Source: a virus
Virus record (IMG/VR): IMGVR_UViG_3300013004_000240
Coordinates: 1 to 20,265 of that record
Strand: one strand, 5' to 3'
DNA length: 20,265 bases
Position numbers and translations under genes: made by a program. This document shows positions 1 to 7,456 of this stretch, piece after piece; position 1 is the first letter of the stretch; each line of letters starts with the position of its first letter. The notes beneath the pieces are model-generated. The model was not told the DNA's origin, searched no databases, and saw nothing but the letters and a program-made list of their open reading frames with translations.

Positions 1-317
1 GAAACAGGGAGAGAAGAGAGATCTAGTTTTACTGGCCGACGTTCTATTCCCAAAACAATAGACGCATTTACAATTTCATCTACTGCATTATCAATCTCGG
101 GATATATCGACATATTTCTATATTGAACAACAGATGCACTTTCATCGCGCATCGATGATGCATAATCTAATGCTGTTCCAAAAAATCCACCAGCTTCAAC
201 TGTTACAGTTCCATCATAAACTTCTGGAGCAGTAAAAGATTGCAGGCTTTTATTTTGTTTTTCCTGCTTGGTAGTTTGTTTTTTACCAAATTCAAATCCA
301 AAAGCTTCTATTTCCAT
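1..317 (-). CDS. 20: Portal vertex protein gp20, N-terminal part (cut by window edge)
   Basis: The first 105 codons of a T4-like portal protein; the gene runs off the left edge, so the C-terminal majority is absent. The portal dodecamer sits at one head vertex and is the docking point for terminase and the DNA channel. Seen: after a Lys/Gln-rich start comes a stretch with VVQYRNMSIYPEIDNAVDEI (about residues 58-77), matching the family's typical Y-R-x-M-x-x-Y-P-E-(V/I)-D-x-A-(I/V)-D-E-I-V signature. The start ATG (317-315) is preceded by GAAGAGG, a good ribosome binding site. It lies 14 bases after the second tail-tube gene, the usual gp18-gp19-gp20 order. Identification rests on this signature plus synteny. 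Confidence 0.9.
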   Translation of the reverse strand, partial: MEIEAFGFEFGKKQTTKQEKQNKSLQSFTAPEVYDGTVTVEAGGFFGTALDYASSMRDESASVVQYRNMSIYPEIDNAVDEIVNASIVLGIERRPVKLDLSSLPV

Positions 318-331
318 TTTTTCCTCTTCAC

Positions 332-862
332 TTATATTCTACTTGTTATATTGGTTATTTCAATATAATCGTAAATTATGATTACATTGAATGAATTCAT
401 AGTATTGGGTTGCATCATATTTAGAGACATTTGTTGTATTGCTGCGGGCCAACATCCATGTAATAAAAATTCTTTTAATGTGTTTTCTCCGTTTATATCT
501 AGATGCCTTATTCTCCAATTATATGCTTTATAATCATTCCCACTGCTGATATCAAAAGATTGATTTGTATTGTTATTGTTTATATTGTTTTGCCATTTTT
601 GAAACATTCGCCACAAATTGTTTGAAGTTCCGGTATCATCTAAAACAGTAAACGCCCAGTTTCCATAGTCTTTTTCTCCCGGATAATGAAATTTTCTTCC
701 AAAATAATCATATGTGAGAGTTTTTGTAGACATCTGTGGTATAATGCTAGATCTTACGTGAAATTTTGTAAAAGCACCTCCAGTAGGAATAGAACCAACA
801 ATTTCAAATCTATTGGATCTTGTTCCTCCAAAAAAGTTTTCTTTAAATTCGTTTAACATCAT
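332..862 (-). CDS. 19: Tail tube protein gp19-like, second copy
   Basis: A 176-aa protein of the T4 gp19 tail-tube family, whose hexameric rings form the inner channel of the contractile tail. Seen: an N-terminal FKENFFGGTRSNRFEI motif (residues 5-20), a central W-x-F-x-V-x-D-D strand region, and a C-terminal LDINGENTL...CWP...SFNVIIIYDYIEI block, all shared with the gene just upstream (859-1398). Its start overlaps that gene's stop by 4 bases (ATGA), so the two are translationally coupled. T4 has one gp19 of 163 aa, so one of this pair may be the major tube and the other a minor or terminal ring; the sequence does not show which. The 50-aa centre is Asn-rich (NNINNNNTNQ). Confidence 0.85.
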   Translation of the reverse strand: MMLNEFKENFFGGTRSNRFEIVGSIPTGGAFTKFHVRSSIIPQMSTKTLTYDYFGRKFHYPGEKDYGNWAFTVLDDTGTSNNLWRMFQKWQNNINNNNTNQSFDISSGNDYKAYNWRIRHLDINGENTLKEFLLHGCWPAAIQQMSLNMMQPNTMNSFNVIIIYDYIEITNITSRI

Positions 863-1398
863 TGAAGTCCTTCTGAAATATTGATATAATCATAAGTCAG
901 AGTAACATTAAACGCGACAAAATTGCTTTCTCCCATGTTTAAATTAATTTCACCTATTACGCTAGGCCAACATTTATAAAGAATTATTGTTCTTAAAACA
1001 TCAGAATTGTTTATATCAAGTTGTTTAATTTTCCAAGTTTTTTGGTATTGTCTGTAACTATAATCTCTATTTGTTGTATCTACTTTATGTGTATAATGTC
1101 CATCCATTCTTTCTTTCCATCTTTGAAAAGCTTGCCACAATCCCTGAACATTATTATCATCATAAACTCCAATAGTCCATGGGCTATATTGTCTATCTCC
1201 AGCAACATTAAGTAATCTTCCTCGGTATGGAATGCTTATTGTGTTTATCTGTACAAGTGGTAGAGATGCGGATATTATTTTAAAAGTAGAATCGTCGCTA
1301 TTTACAGATATGCCTGTTGGCCATTCAGGAGTAACAATAAAGCGATTTGCTCTTGTACCTCCATTAAAATTATCTTTAAAGAAGCTGATTGAATTCAT
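859..1398 (-). CDS. 19: Tail tube protein gp19-like, first copy
   Basis: A 179-aa gp19-family tail-tube protein. Seen: N-terminal FFKDNFNGGTRANRFIV (residues 6-22), SPWTIGVYDDNNVQGLWQAF in the middle, and a C-terminal LDINNSDVL...KCWPSVIGEINLNMGESNFVAFNV region, aligning along its length with the neighbour at 332-862. It follows the tail sheath gene by 4 bases, the conserved gp18-gp19 order, so this copy is the better candidate for the main tube subunit (inference from position). No separate promoter is visible; it should be read through from the late promoter in front of the sheath gene. Confidence 0.87.
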   Translation of the reverse strand: MNSISFFKDNFNGGTRANRFIVTPEWPTGISVNSDDSTFKIISASLPLVQINTISIPYRGRLLNVAGDRQYSPWTIGVYDDNNVQGLWQAFQRWKERMDGHYTHKVDTTNRDYSYRQYQKTWKIKQLDINNSDVLRTIILYKCWPSVIGEINLNMGESNFVAFNVTLTYDYINISEGLQ

Positions 1399-1402
1399 TT
1401 GA

Positions 1403-2692
1403 TTATTGTGTGTATGATAGAGATATCAACATATTGTCTACACTTAGAATTGGTTTTACCACAACTTGAATATTAAGTGTAGAAGAATTTTCAGTATTAT
1501 TTACAGAATTACATATAATTTGTGTTTTAGTTGTATCCAAATATGGTGCAAACGGATCTAGCGCAGTTTGAACTTCGGATATTACTTGATCTCTTGTAGT
1601 TTGATTATTAATATCAAATACATGTTTTAATCCTATTTGATTGATCACTTTTGTCAAATCTGCTCTCATTCGGGAAGGTCCAACTCTATCATCAGCCGTT
1701 ATGGTTGCCGTGCTTGCTGTTGCACCGACATAATCGGAACCAAGGAACTTTGGATTGTAATTTACAAAGAAATTTACCTTATTAGTTCTTAGCAAATTAC
1801 GTAAAGAACTTTCCCATGCTATTGGATCAATTACATTTCCATTTATAACAGTAGATCTGTCCAGACCCGCCACAGAAAGATAAGATTCATTTCTACTCTT
1901 TGATCTAGCAAAAAAACCAGCTACATCGTTTACATTTGAAATTGTGTATGTAATTTTTGAGTTTGCCTGCAAAGTACTTACATCTAGATCAGTTATAGTT
2001 TTTAAACCTCTTACATTAAAGACTCTATTTGCTACAACAGTTCCACTTACAAATGAGGTATTTCCAAATAAAGATGCAAAATTTGCCATAGTGTATCCGC
2101 TACCAGTAATACCATCTGAACCGGGTATTGAAGGAAATACACCCAATGTATATGGTTGATCTATCAATAATTGAGCAATTGAAAAATCATGATTTGTGTC
2201 AACAAGAAGATCCATGTAGTTATTATTATCTGTAACATATTCACCTAATCCCGAAGCTTGTCCTGCAATCACCAGTGTACCGCCATATGCAAGATAATTT
2301 ATTGCATGTAAAAATTGATTTCCAATTTCTTTTGCAGTAATGTTTATACCATCAATATTAGTAAAAAAGCCAAAGGTTCCACCAGCTCCCGTCGCAGAAA
2401 TCAAACACGAAGTTACACCAGTCAATAAATTGAGATCACCAACCAAATCATATGGATTGTTATATACAAGATATGTGTCTGTAGTCAATCCTTTTGGTGG
2501 ATTTGCTAGAGATGTTCTTGCGTATATAAGCCATCCAAATAGGCCACCCGGATCTTTATTGGTTGCTCCATTAAATCCAGCAAAAGAAACTCCCGCATAA
2601 CCTGTACCGAGTCTCATTCCTGCTACAAATGGAAAGGTTAAATTTTCTTTAATATATTGACTTGAATTTACAAAAGAGCTTAGTGATGGCAT
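1403..2692 (-). CDS. 18: Contractile tail sheath protein gp18-like (short form)
   Basis: A 429-aa protein called tail sheath, the polymer that contracts around the tube to drive infection. Evidence is partly positional (between terminase gp17 and tube gp19) and partly sequence: FLHAINYLAYGGTLVIAG near residues 128-145, as in the sheath N-terminal domain, and a C-terminal half with WESSLRNLLRTNKVNFFVNY, RMRADLTKVINQIGLKHVFDINNQTTRDQV and a final β-rich VVVKPILSVDNMLISLSY, matching the conserved sheath C-terminal domain. It is much shorter than T4 gp18 (659 aa), so outer protrusion domains are probably missing. The usual N-terminal SPGV-x-V-x-E-x-D motif is not visible. A TATAAATA late promoter and AAAGGGA ribosome site precede the start. 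Confidence 0.8.
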   Translation of the reverse strand: MPSLSSFVNSSQYIKENLTFPFVAGMRLGTGYAGVSFAGFNGATNKDPGGLFGWLIYARTSLANPPKGLTTDTYLVYNNPYDLVGDLNLLTGVTSCLISATGAGGTFGFFTNIDGINITAKEIGNQFLHAINYLAYGGTLVIAGQASGLGEYVTDNNNYMDLLVDTNHDFSIAQLLIDQPYTLGVFPSIPGSDGITGSGYTMANFASLFGNTSFVSGTVVANRVFNVRGLKTITDLDVSTLQANSKITYTISNVNDVAGFFARSKSRNESYLSVAGLDRSTVINGNVIDPIAWESSLRNLLRTNKVNFFVNYNPKFLGSDYVGATASTATITADDRVGPSRMRADLTKVINQIGLKHVFDINNQTTRDQVISEVQTALDPFAPYLDTTKTQIICNSVNNTENSSTLNIQVVVKPILSVDNMLISLSYTQ

Positions 2693-2715
2693 TTTATCCC
2701 TTTATTAGATAAAAA

Positions 2716-2723
2716 TATTTATA
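2716..2723 (-). promoter_or_regulatory. T4-type late promoter before tail sheath gene
   Basis: On the minus strand this reads TATAAATA, a perfect match to the T4 late consensus. It lies in the 34-bp gap between terminase and sheath genes, with 23 bases to the sheath ATG, and a Shine-Dalgarno-like AAAGGGA falls in between. This is the only exact T4 consensus copy found in the window that sits in an intergenic gap. Confidence 0.7.
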
Positions 2724-2726
2724 ATT

Positions 2727-4379
2727 TTATGCAGGATACCAAACTGCGCCCCCATTTACAAATTCTTTGCCATCGTCATCATCATTTTGATTAAAATCTA
2801 ACAAAATATTATCATCTTCGGGTTTTTTTGCTTCTTCGTAATTTAATTTTGCACTTTCAATCAAGTCTGCATAATATTCTTGTCTTGTTAGCCATGAAAA
2901 AAATATTAAACACATGACTAAATCATCATTATGTCCTTCTTCAGCTTTATATGTATTAGATTTTGCGACAAATGTGGTCATTTCTTGGATTATACGTTCA
3001 TCATTTATTAAAATTTTATTTTCTTCAACCAATCTTTTAAATATTGCACAACCAATTTTTTTAGTTTGCATGGTTGTCCGCAATCCCATTTCACTTTTTC
3101 CACTAGCAAAGCCTTGAGACAAAATTTGACCTTTTCTGCCCATTATTTTTGTCATTAAAAGATTTTCATATTCCAAATCATTATAAAGTATGGATGATAC
3201 TTGCCCACCGATATCATTTGTTTCGACTAAAACATATGCATTGTTATATTTTTCTGCAACAGTTTTAATTATATTTGGAAAATTAAAAGGACTTATCGTA
3301 TTATTTCTAAAAGATGCTACATCTTTGTATGGAGCAGATGTTCCGTCTACAACCACAAATGCAGAATAATCATTTCCCTGTCCTCTGGATACATCAGCAA
3401 GTAAAAAGTAAATATTGTCTTTTTTTGGTTGTTCAAATATTTTAAGCCCTGAATCATCTTGTTCTATTGGTTCTTCTGGTGCCAAAACACTCAATTTTGA
3501 AGTGCTTATTAAAGTGTTTGAAGAACCAAGAAAACTACAACCATATTCTTGCTCAAATTGTTCCGAACTTGTATTAGCAATCTGTTCTGCTGCCCAATTA
3601 TCATCTCTCAACTTTGGACTTCCGGGACTTATTGGAGTTTCTCTCCAACTAACATCAACTGGAATAAATTTATTTTTTAACTTATGACCTTCTTGGCGAT
3701 TAGCATCAACCCAAAGTTTATGAAAATGATTCATGCCATTTGGGGTAGAAACAATAATAAGTTTAGTTGTAGTACCAGCAGAAATTGTTGGATATGTAGA
3801 TGTATAAAATTCTTCGGCTACGTGGCTAGGCAAGAAGGCGTACTCGTCAAGCAGGAGTAGATTATAGGAGCCGCCACGGATGGCTGTAGACGATGTTGCA
3901 TCGCACATGACCCTAGACCCGTTTTCAAGCTTAAAGCTCGTCTTATTCCATTCTACAACTCCTTGTTGGAGAAAATGTGGTAAATTTTCATAAGCAAGTT
4001 GAAGTTTTGAAAATAATTCTTCTTTTGCTGTCTTAAGTCTGTTTGCCAGAATAGCAACGTTAACACTTTGATTAAAACAAATATAATGGCATATGTAACT
4101 GGTTACACAGGTAGATTTACCACATTGACGAGGCCATTTAGAAATTGTAAATCTATTATCATGAATTGCATTTATAAATTTTTGTTGATATTTGTATAAA
4201 TTAAACGGTACAACCCCTTTATCAAGAGTTTTTACTTTTACATATTTTTCACAAAAGTATACAGGATCTTTTGCACATTTTATATATTCTTCAAGCTGTT
4301 CTTTTGTATATTGTAATGAGATTCCCGGTAATTTTAAATTTGGATTATTCCGGTAACCCTGTTGATTGTTTTTTATCAT
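2727..4379 (-). CDS. 17: Terminase large subunit gp17 (packaging ATPase/nuclease)
   Basis: A 550-aa packaging motor: an ATPase that pumps DNA through the portal and a nuclease that makes the headful cuts. Seen: Walker A RQCGKST at 84-90 (T4: SRQLGKTT), Walker B LLLLDE at 174-179 with catalytic Glu179, coupling motif STPNG at 211-215, and an RNase H-like nuclease with DVSRGQGNDY (Asp329, Asp337), Glu386 in VLVETND and GHNDDL (Asp485/486). All expected catalytic residues are present, and length is near T4 gp17 (610). The start overlaps the end of gp16 by 35 bases, suggesting coupling. Codons for about residues 147-189 are far more GC-rich than the rest of the gene (see findings). The C-terminus has an acidic QNDDDDGKE run. 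Confidence 0.97.
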   Translation of the reverse strand: MIKNNQQGYRNNPNLKLPGISLQYTKEQLEEYIKCAKDPVYFCEKYVKVKTLDKGVVPFNLYKYQQKFINAIHDNRFTISKWPRQCGKSTCVTSYICHYICFNQSVNVAILANRLKTAKEELFSKLQLAYENLPHFLQQGVVEWNKTSFKLENGSRVMCDATSSTAIRGGSYNLLLLDEYAFLPSHVAEEFYTSTYPTISAGTTTKLIIVSTPNGMNHFHKLWVDANRQEGHKLKNKFIPVDVSWRETPISPGSPKLRDDNWAAEQIANTSSEQFEQEYGCSFLGSSNTLISTSKLSVLAPEEPIEQDDSGLKIFEQPKKDNIYFLLADVSRGQGNDYSAFVVVDGTSAPYKDVASFRNNTISPFNFPNIIKTVAEKYNNAYVLVETNDIGGQVSSILYNDLEYENLLMTKIMGRKGQILSQGFASGKSEMGLRTTMQTKKIGCAIFKRLVEENKILINDERIIQEMTTFVAKSNTYKAEEGHNDDLVMCLIFFSWLTRQEYYADLIESAKLNYEEAKKPEDDNILLDFNQNDDDDGKEFVNGGAVWYPA

Positions 4380-4809
4380 TATTCACAACCTCAGCTTCCA
4401 TATAATTTTTTTCAGTGCTTCTTTCTTTATTCAAAATATTTTGAAGATCTTTTGTAGATCCAACAAACACTGAATTGTTTGTTTGTTTTACTTCAACTTT
4501 TTGATTTGTTGTATCTTTTACTTTTTTATGCACATCAATAACATTATTATTTAAATCTGCCATCGTTTTTAACAAAATTGCAACAACTTCAAATGCTCTG
4601 GGGCTATCTGATTCCGTTGCAACCTTTAAAGCACTTTCTAAAGCAACATTTCCCGTGCCAATTAAATTTTTTAAATTTGATTGTACTAGTTCATAGTCTT
4701 TTTGTAAACTTTGAATATCAAAGGTACCTCCAGAACCAGAATTTTGAATGGTTTTATCATTAGTTGGTTCTATTGAAAACAATTTTGCTAAATTTTGATT
4801 TATATTCAT
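4345..4809 (-). CDS. 16: Terminase small subunit gp16
   Basis: A 154-aa regulatory subunit that forms rings, recognises DNA ends or pac-like sites and stimulates gp17. Seen: a central helical segment YELVQSNLKNLIGTGNVALE...ATESDSPRAFEVVAILLKTMADLNN (residues about 39-90), which carries the family's (S/H)PRA-(F/Y)-EV pattern, followed by a Lys-rich helix and NNSVFVGSTKDLQNIL near 111-126, typical of T4-like gp16. Its last 35 bases overlap gp17. It starts 2 bases after gp15 and has no obvious Shine-Dalgarno, so it is probably translated by coupling. Confidence 0.88.
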   Translation of the reverse strand: MNINQNLAKLFSIEPTNDKTIQNSGSGGTFDIQSLQKDYELVQSNLKNLIGTGNVALESALKVATESDSPRAFEVVAILLKTMADLNNNVIDVHKKVKDTTNQKVEVKQTNNSVFVGSTKDLQNILNKERSTEKNYMEAEVVNNDKKQSTGLPE

Positions 4810-4811
4810 TA

Positions 4812-5471
4812 TTAATCAAATTCTATGATATTATTATCACTACTATCGATTGTGGTAACATTTGCAATATTTCCATAGATATAAGATTTTGCTAAAAAAC
4901 TAAATGTCGTTATATGCAATCTTCTACTATTAAAATCGCCTTCATATCTATCGGTCATATTATTTGAAATCATTACAATTGGAATATTTACTGTTGATTG
5001 ATTTTCATTTAAATCTAAACTTATTACGTGATCTGGAACAAAAAAAGGCATAATTTGTTCTACAATTTGTAACATGTCATCAACATGTCTTGTGTATATG
5101 AATAAATTGAATCCAACATTTACTGGAATTTCATTTGCAATTTGTGTTCCTGTATTTTGGCAAACACCCTTTGTAGAAGTTAATGTCTGTGTGGGGGCAA
5201 ACCGCACTCTTCTTCTAGAAGGATCGGACACAATATTATTCATAATAAAACTTATTCTTGGAAGTTGATTTTCTATTCTTGTTCCGTCTGTTATGGAAGA
5301 TGGATTTAACAATCTTTGAATAAATTTTTCTTGTGAAGAATAAGTTATGGGAACTTGTATTTTTGTTGTTGGTCCAGTACCATTTTCATGGTGAACAATA
5401 ATATTGCTAAAAAGCGTTCCAAACCCAACAATCAATTTTCTTAAACTTTTATTATAATAATATCCAAACAT
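4812..5471 (-). CDS. 15: Tail completion/sheath stabiliser gp15
   Basis: A 219-aa homologue of T4 gp15 (272 aa), which caps the head-proximal end of the tail and joins it to the neck. Seen: MFGYYYNKSLRKL at the N-terminus (T4: MFGYFYNSSFRRY), FSNIIVHHENG, VPITYSSQEKFIQRLLN, LPRISFIMN, a middle LFIYTRHVDDMLQIVEQIMPFF (T4: LSIFTRYEDDMFQIVEQILPYF), and a C-terminal F-L-A-K-S-Y-I-Y-G block. Its ATG shares one base with the gp14 stop (TAATG), and GGGAT upstream can act as a ribosome site. Confidence 0.95.
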   Translation of the reverse strand: MFGYYYNKSLRKLIVGFGTLFSNIIVHHENGTGPTTKIQVPITYSSQEKFIQRLLNPSSITDGTRIENQLPRISFIMNNIVSDPSRRRVRFAPTQTLTSTKGVCQNTGTQIANEIPVNVGFNLFIYTRHVDDMLQIVEQIMPFFVPDHVISLDLNENQSTVNIPIVMISNNMTDRYEGDFNSRRLHITTFSFLAKSYIYGNIANVTTIDSSDNNIIEFD

Positions 5472-6139
5472 TACGATCCCTCATTACAATTTTCGCCCGG
5501 ATTATTGGCATCAAAAGAATACAAAGAAGCTTCATCTTCAAGTATTTCATTTATTCCAGCCGGTGTTCCAAGAATATTATTGTCTGGCAAGAATGTTGCT
5601 CCAGAATTGGCTCCTGTACTGGTATATGGTTGATTTACTTGTTGATTTGGTGTGGTTATTTTTTCATAACTGTATGTGAAGAGTTCAGCTGTTATTTGGT
5701 ATGAATAAAGCTTTCCAAGAGGATACATTGGATTCTCATGTTCTACGAAATTAATTTCAAATAAAGATTTTGATTGTGGAAAATAAATTAAATCGCCTTC
5801 TCTGGGCCTAATAATTTCCGTGTCTATATCTGTAACTTGTTCTTTAAATCTTCTTCTAGCAACAAGTAATATTACCTTATCTTTTATTTCTATTCCAAAT
5901 TGAGTGATTACATCAGTTCCTTCAAATCCTCTAAAAGAAATCAAATACATTTCAATGGTATATATTTTTTCAAACATAGAAGATGGATCTTCTCCAAATA
6001 ATCTATCTATGTTGAAATATTTTCTTGGAATATAGAAGCAATCTTGACCCATACCCTGAATAAGTTCAACAGTTATATCTTCCAGTAATCTTTGTTCTGA
6101 AAGGTTTGTTGTATTATTGATATAGGGATTTGTGGCCAT
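5471..6139 (-). CDS. 14: Neck protein gp14
   Basis: A 222-aa homologue of T4 gp14 (256 aa), which with gp13 completes the neck so that filled heads accept tails. Seen: SEQRLLEDITVELIQGMGQDCFYIPRKYFNIDRLFGED near residues 14-51, the characteristic start of the family; FGIEIKDKVILLVARRRF; and RPREGDLIYFPQSKSLFEINFVEHENPMYPLGKLYSYQITAELFTYSYE around 111-160, a fold shared by neck and head-tail connector proteins. It sits between gp13 (4-base gap) and gp15 (1-base overlap), as in T4. The C-terminal 60 residues are low-complexity and acidic. Confidence 0.93.
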   Translation of the reverse strand: MATNPYINNTTNLSEQRLLEDITVELIQGMGQDCFYIPRKYFNIDRLFGEDPSSMFEKIYTIEMYLISFRGFEGTDVITQFGIEIKDKVILLVARRRFKEQVTDIDTEIIRPREGDLIYFPQSKSLFEINFVEHENPMYPLGKLYSYQITAELFTYSYEKITTPNQQVNQPYTSTGANSGATFLPDNNILGTPAGINEILEDEASLYSFDANNPGENCNEGS

Positions 6140-6143
6140 AGTA

Positions 6144-6986
6144 TTAACCTATAAGCGGATCTGGTGGAAATTCGTAATTTTTTAATAATTGCATTTCTAT
6201 TTCTTGGGCTTCTCGCATTCCTTCTTGCATTATTGCAGGAGCATTAAGTTGTGCGCCACCCGGTAACGGCATTCCACTATATTTCATTAAATTTTGAGCC
6301 CATTGTTTTTTCAAAATTGCAGCAAAATATCTTTGAAATAGTCTATCTTCCCAAACTTTTGGATAATCATCAGTGTTTATTTTTACGTAGGCTTCAACAA
6401 GCAAATAATTTCCAGCAATTAATCCACTATAATTTGATCCTTGAAGTTCATAATCCAAAAATAATCGATTTGTGGTTTTTTGAAATGTATAAGCCATCGG
6501 ATAATTAAATACATCATTTATTAACTTTATATAAGACATTGATTCCATATATGATGCCATCGGACCCATCGGATAACCAGATTGATTGAAATATAAACCA
6601 AAAAAATCAAAAAGAGTTAATTGATAACGAAGATCAAACATATAATCTCCAACTTGTCCCGATGGCATATATACTTTGGTTATCGATAAAATATCATCAG
6701 CAATGGGCCAGAAGCCAGTTGAACCATTTGAATGGGTTATTCCTTGTGCTCCTAACGCAGGACCAAATTCAGAAGTATCAAAATATCTTTGGGCAATATC
6801 TTTTTGTTCTACTTGATAAAGATAAAGAGCTCTTTGATTAAAATCAAAGTGCCTTTCTTGCATATATTTTATAGCTTCATCTAATCTATCTTCAATTTGT
6901 TGAGGATCAACATTTACCTGTATTACAGGAGCACCCAAAGAGCGCATAGTGTAATCAATAAATTCTTGTCTTGAAGTAATTGGCAT
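6144..6986 (-). CDS. 13: Neck protein gp13
   Basis: A 280-aa homologue of T4 gp13 (309 aa), the head-completion/neck protein that binds the portal after packaging. Seen: RQEFIDYTMRSLGAPVIQVNVDPQQIEDRLDEAIKYMQERHFD (residues about 6-48), closely following the family pattern of L-G-x-P-V-I-x-(I/V)-N-V-(D)-x-x-Q-(V/I)-E-D-R-(I/L)-D-E-A. It leads the gp13-gp14-gp15 trio and is preceded by a late-promoter motif only 8 bases before the ATG, with no Shine-Dalgarno sequence in that gap. Confidence 0.95.
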   Translation of the reverse strand: MPITSRQEFIDYTMRSLGAPVIQVNVDPQQIEDRLDEAIKYMQERHFDFNQRALYLYQVEQKDIAQRYFDTSEFGPALGAQGITHSNGSTGFWPIADDILSITKVYMPSGQVGDYMFDLRYQLTLFDFFGLYFNQSGYPMGPMASYMESMSYIKLINDVFNYPMAYTFQKTTNRLFLDYELQGSNYSGLIAGNYLLVEAYVKINTDDYPKVWEDRLFQRYFAAILKKQWAQNLMKYSGMPLPGGAQLNAPAIMQEGMREAQEIEMQLLKNYEFPPDPLIG

Positions 6987-6994
6987 CTTAAAAT

Positions 6995-7002
6995 TATTTA
7001 TG
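6995..7002 (-). promoter_or_regulatory. Late promoter before gp13
   Basis: CATAAATA on the minus strand, overlapping the stop codon of the preceding gene and ending 8 bases before the gp13 ATG. By analogy with T4, transcription would begin about 6 bases after the motif, leaving a leader of 1-3 bases. Confidence 0.55.
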
Positions 7003-7450
7003 AATTACGATTTACATTGTTTATCGCATCAATAATTTTTTCTTTTTGTTCATTTGAACCAATAGTAACTTTTATATATTGAAGTTTTTCTGGTTCAAAA
7101 TTTTCAATTTGTTGTTTTCTGTGAGCTATTTCTGGAATAAAAAAATTAGGATCATAATTAGAAAATCCCGGCATTTTTACAGGGCACTGTAACACTGGAT
7201 AATCTAATTTTGAATACTCTTCTGATTCTTTTATCAACCATGTATGAGGTTTATCACCACAACCACATCTACCACAATAATTTTTCCCGGGGGTTGAACT
7301 GTTTCTCAAAAAAGGACATTGAATAATTTCATTATTTCCAAAACAAGATAAAACTCTCAATTGTTTTGTTTCAATGTCTGTTTTTTTATTATTTACACCA
7401 CGGGATGCGATAGAAGCTGCAAACATTATCATTTTTTTAAACATAATCAC
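6998..7450 (-). CDS. Cysteine-rich conserved-looking protein of unknown function
   Basis: A 150-aa protein placed between the baseplate wedge genes and gp13. Function not recognised. Seen: a Cys cluster in the middle: C36, then C45-P-F, C59-G-R-C62-G-C64-G, and C89-P, ending in a KMPGFSNYDP stretch. The spacing suggests a metal-binding knuckle (zinc or iron), but there is no catalytic motif I can name. The N-terminus MIMFKKMIMFAASIA is short and hydrophobic, with two Met-rich candidate starts; AAAGGGTG precedes the first ATG and supports it. I believe similar Cys-cluster proteins occur near neck genes of marine T4-like phages, but this is from memory and untested. Confidence 0.75.
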   Translation of the reverse strand: MIMFKKMIMFAASIASRGVNNKKTDIETKQLRVLSCFGNNEIIQCPFLRNSSTPGKNYCGRCGCGDKPHTWLIKESEEYSKLDYPVLQCPVKMPGFSNYDPNFFIPEIAHRKQQIENFEPEKLQYIKVTIGSNEQKEKIIDAINNVNRNS

Positions 7451-7456
7451 CCTTTA

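Noticed and set aside
418-424. CTAAATA on the minus strand, about 100 bases before the portal start
   Set aside because: It lies inside the second tail-tube gene, and such 7-mers are expected by chance in DNA this AT-rich; spacing does not match the other promoters.
3815-3942. Intron or intein in gp17
   Set aside because: The GC-rich block keeps the reading frame and encodes the expected conserved residues with no extra length, so nothing is inserted now; at most it is a conversion scar.
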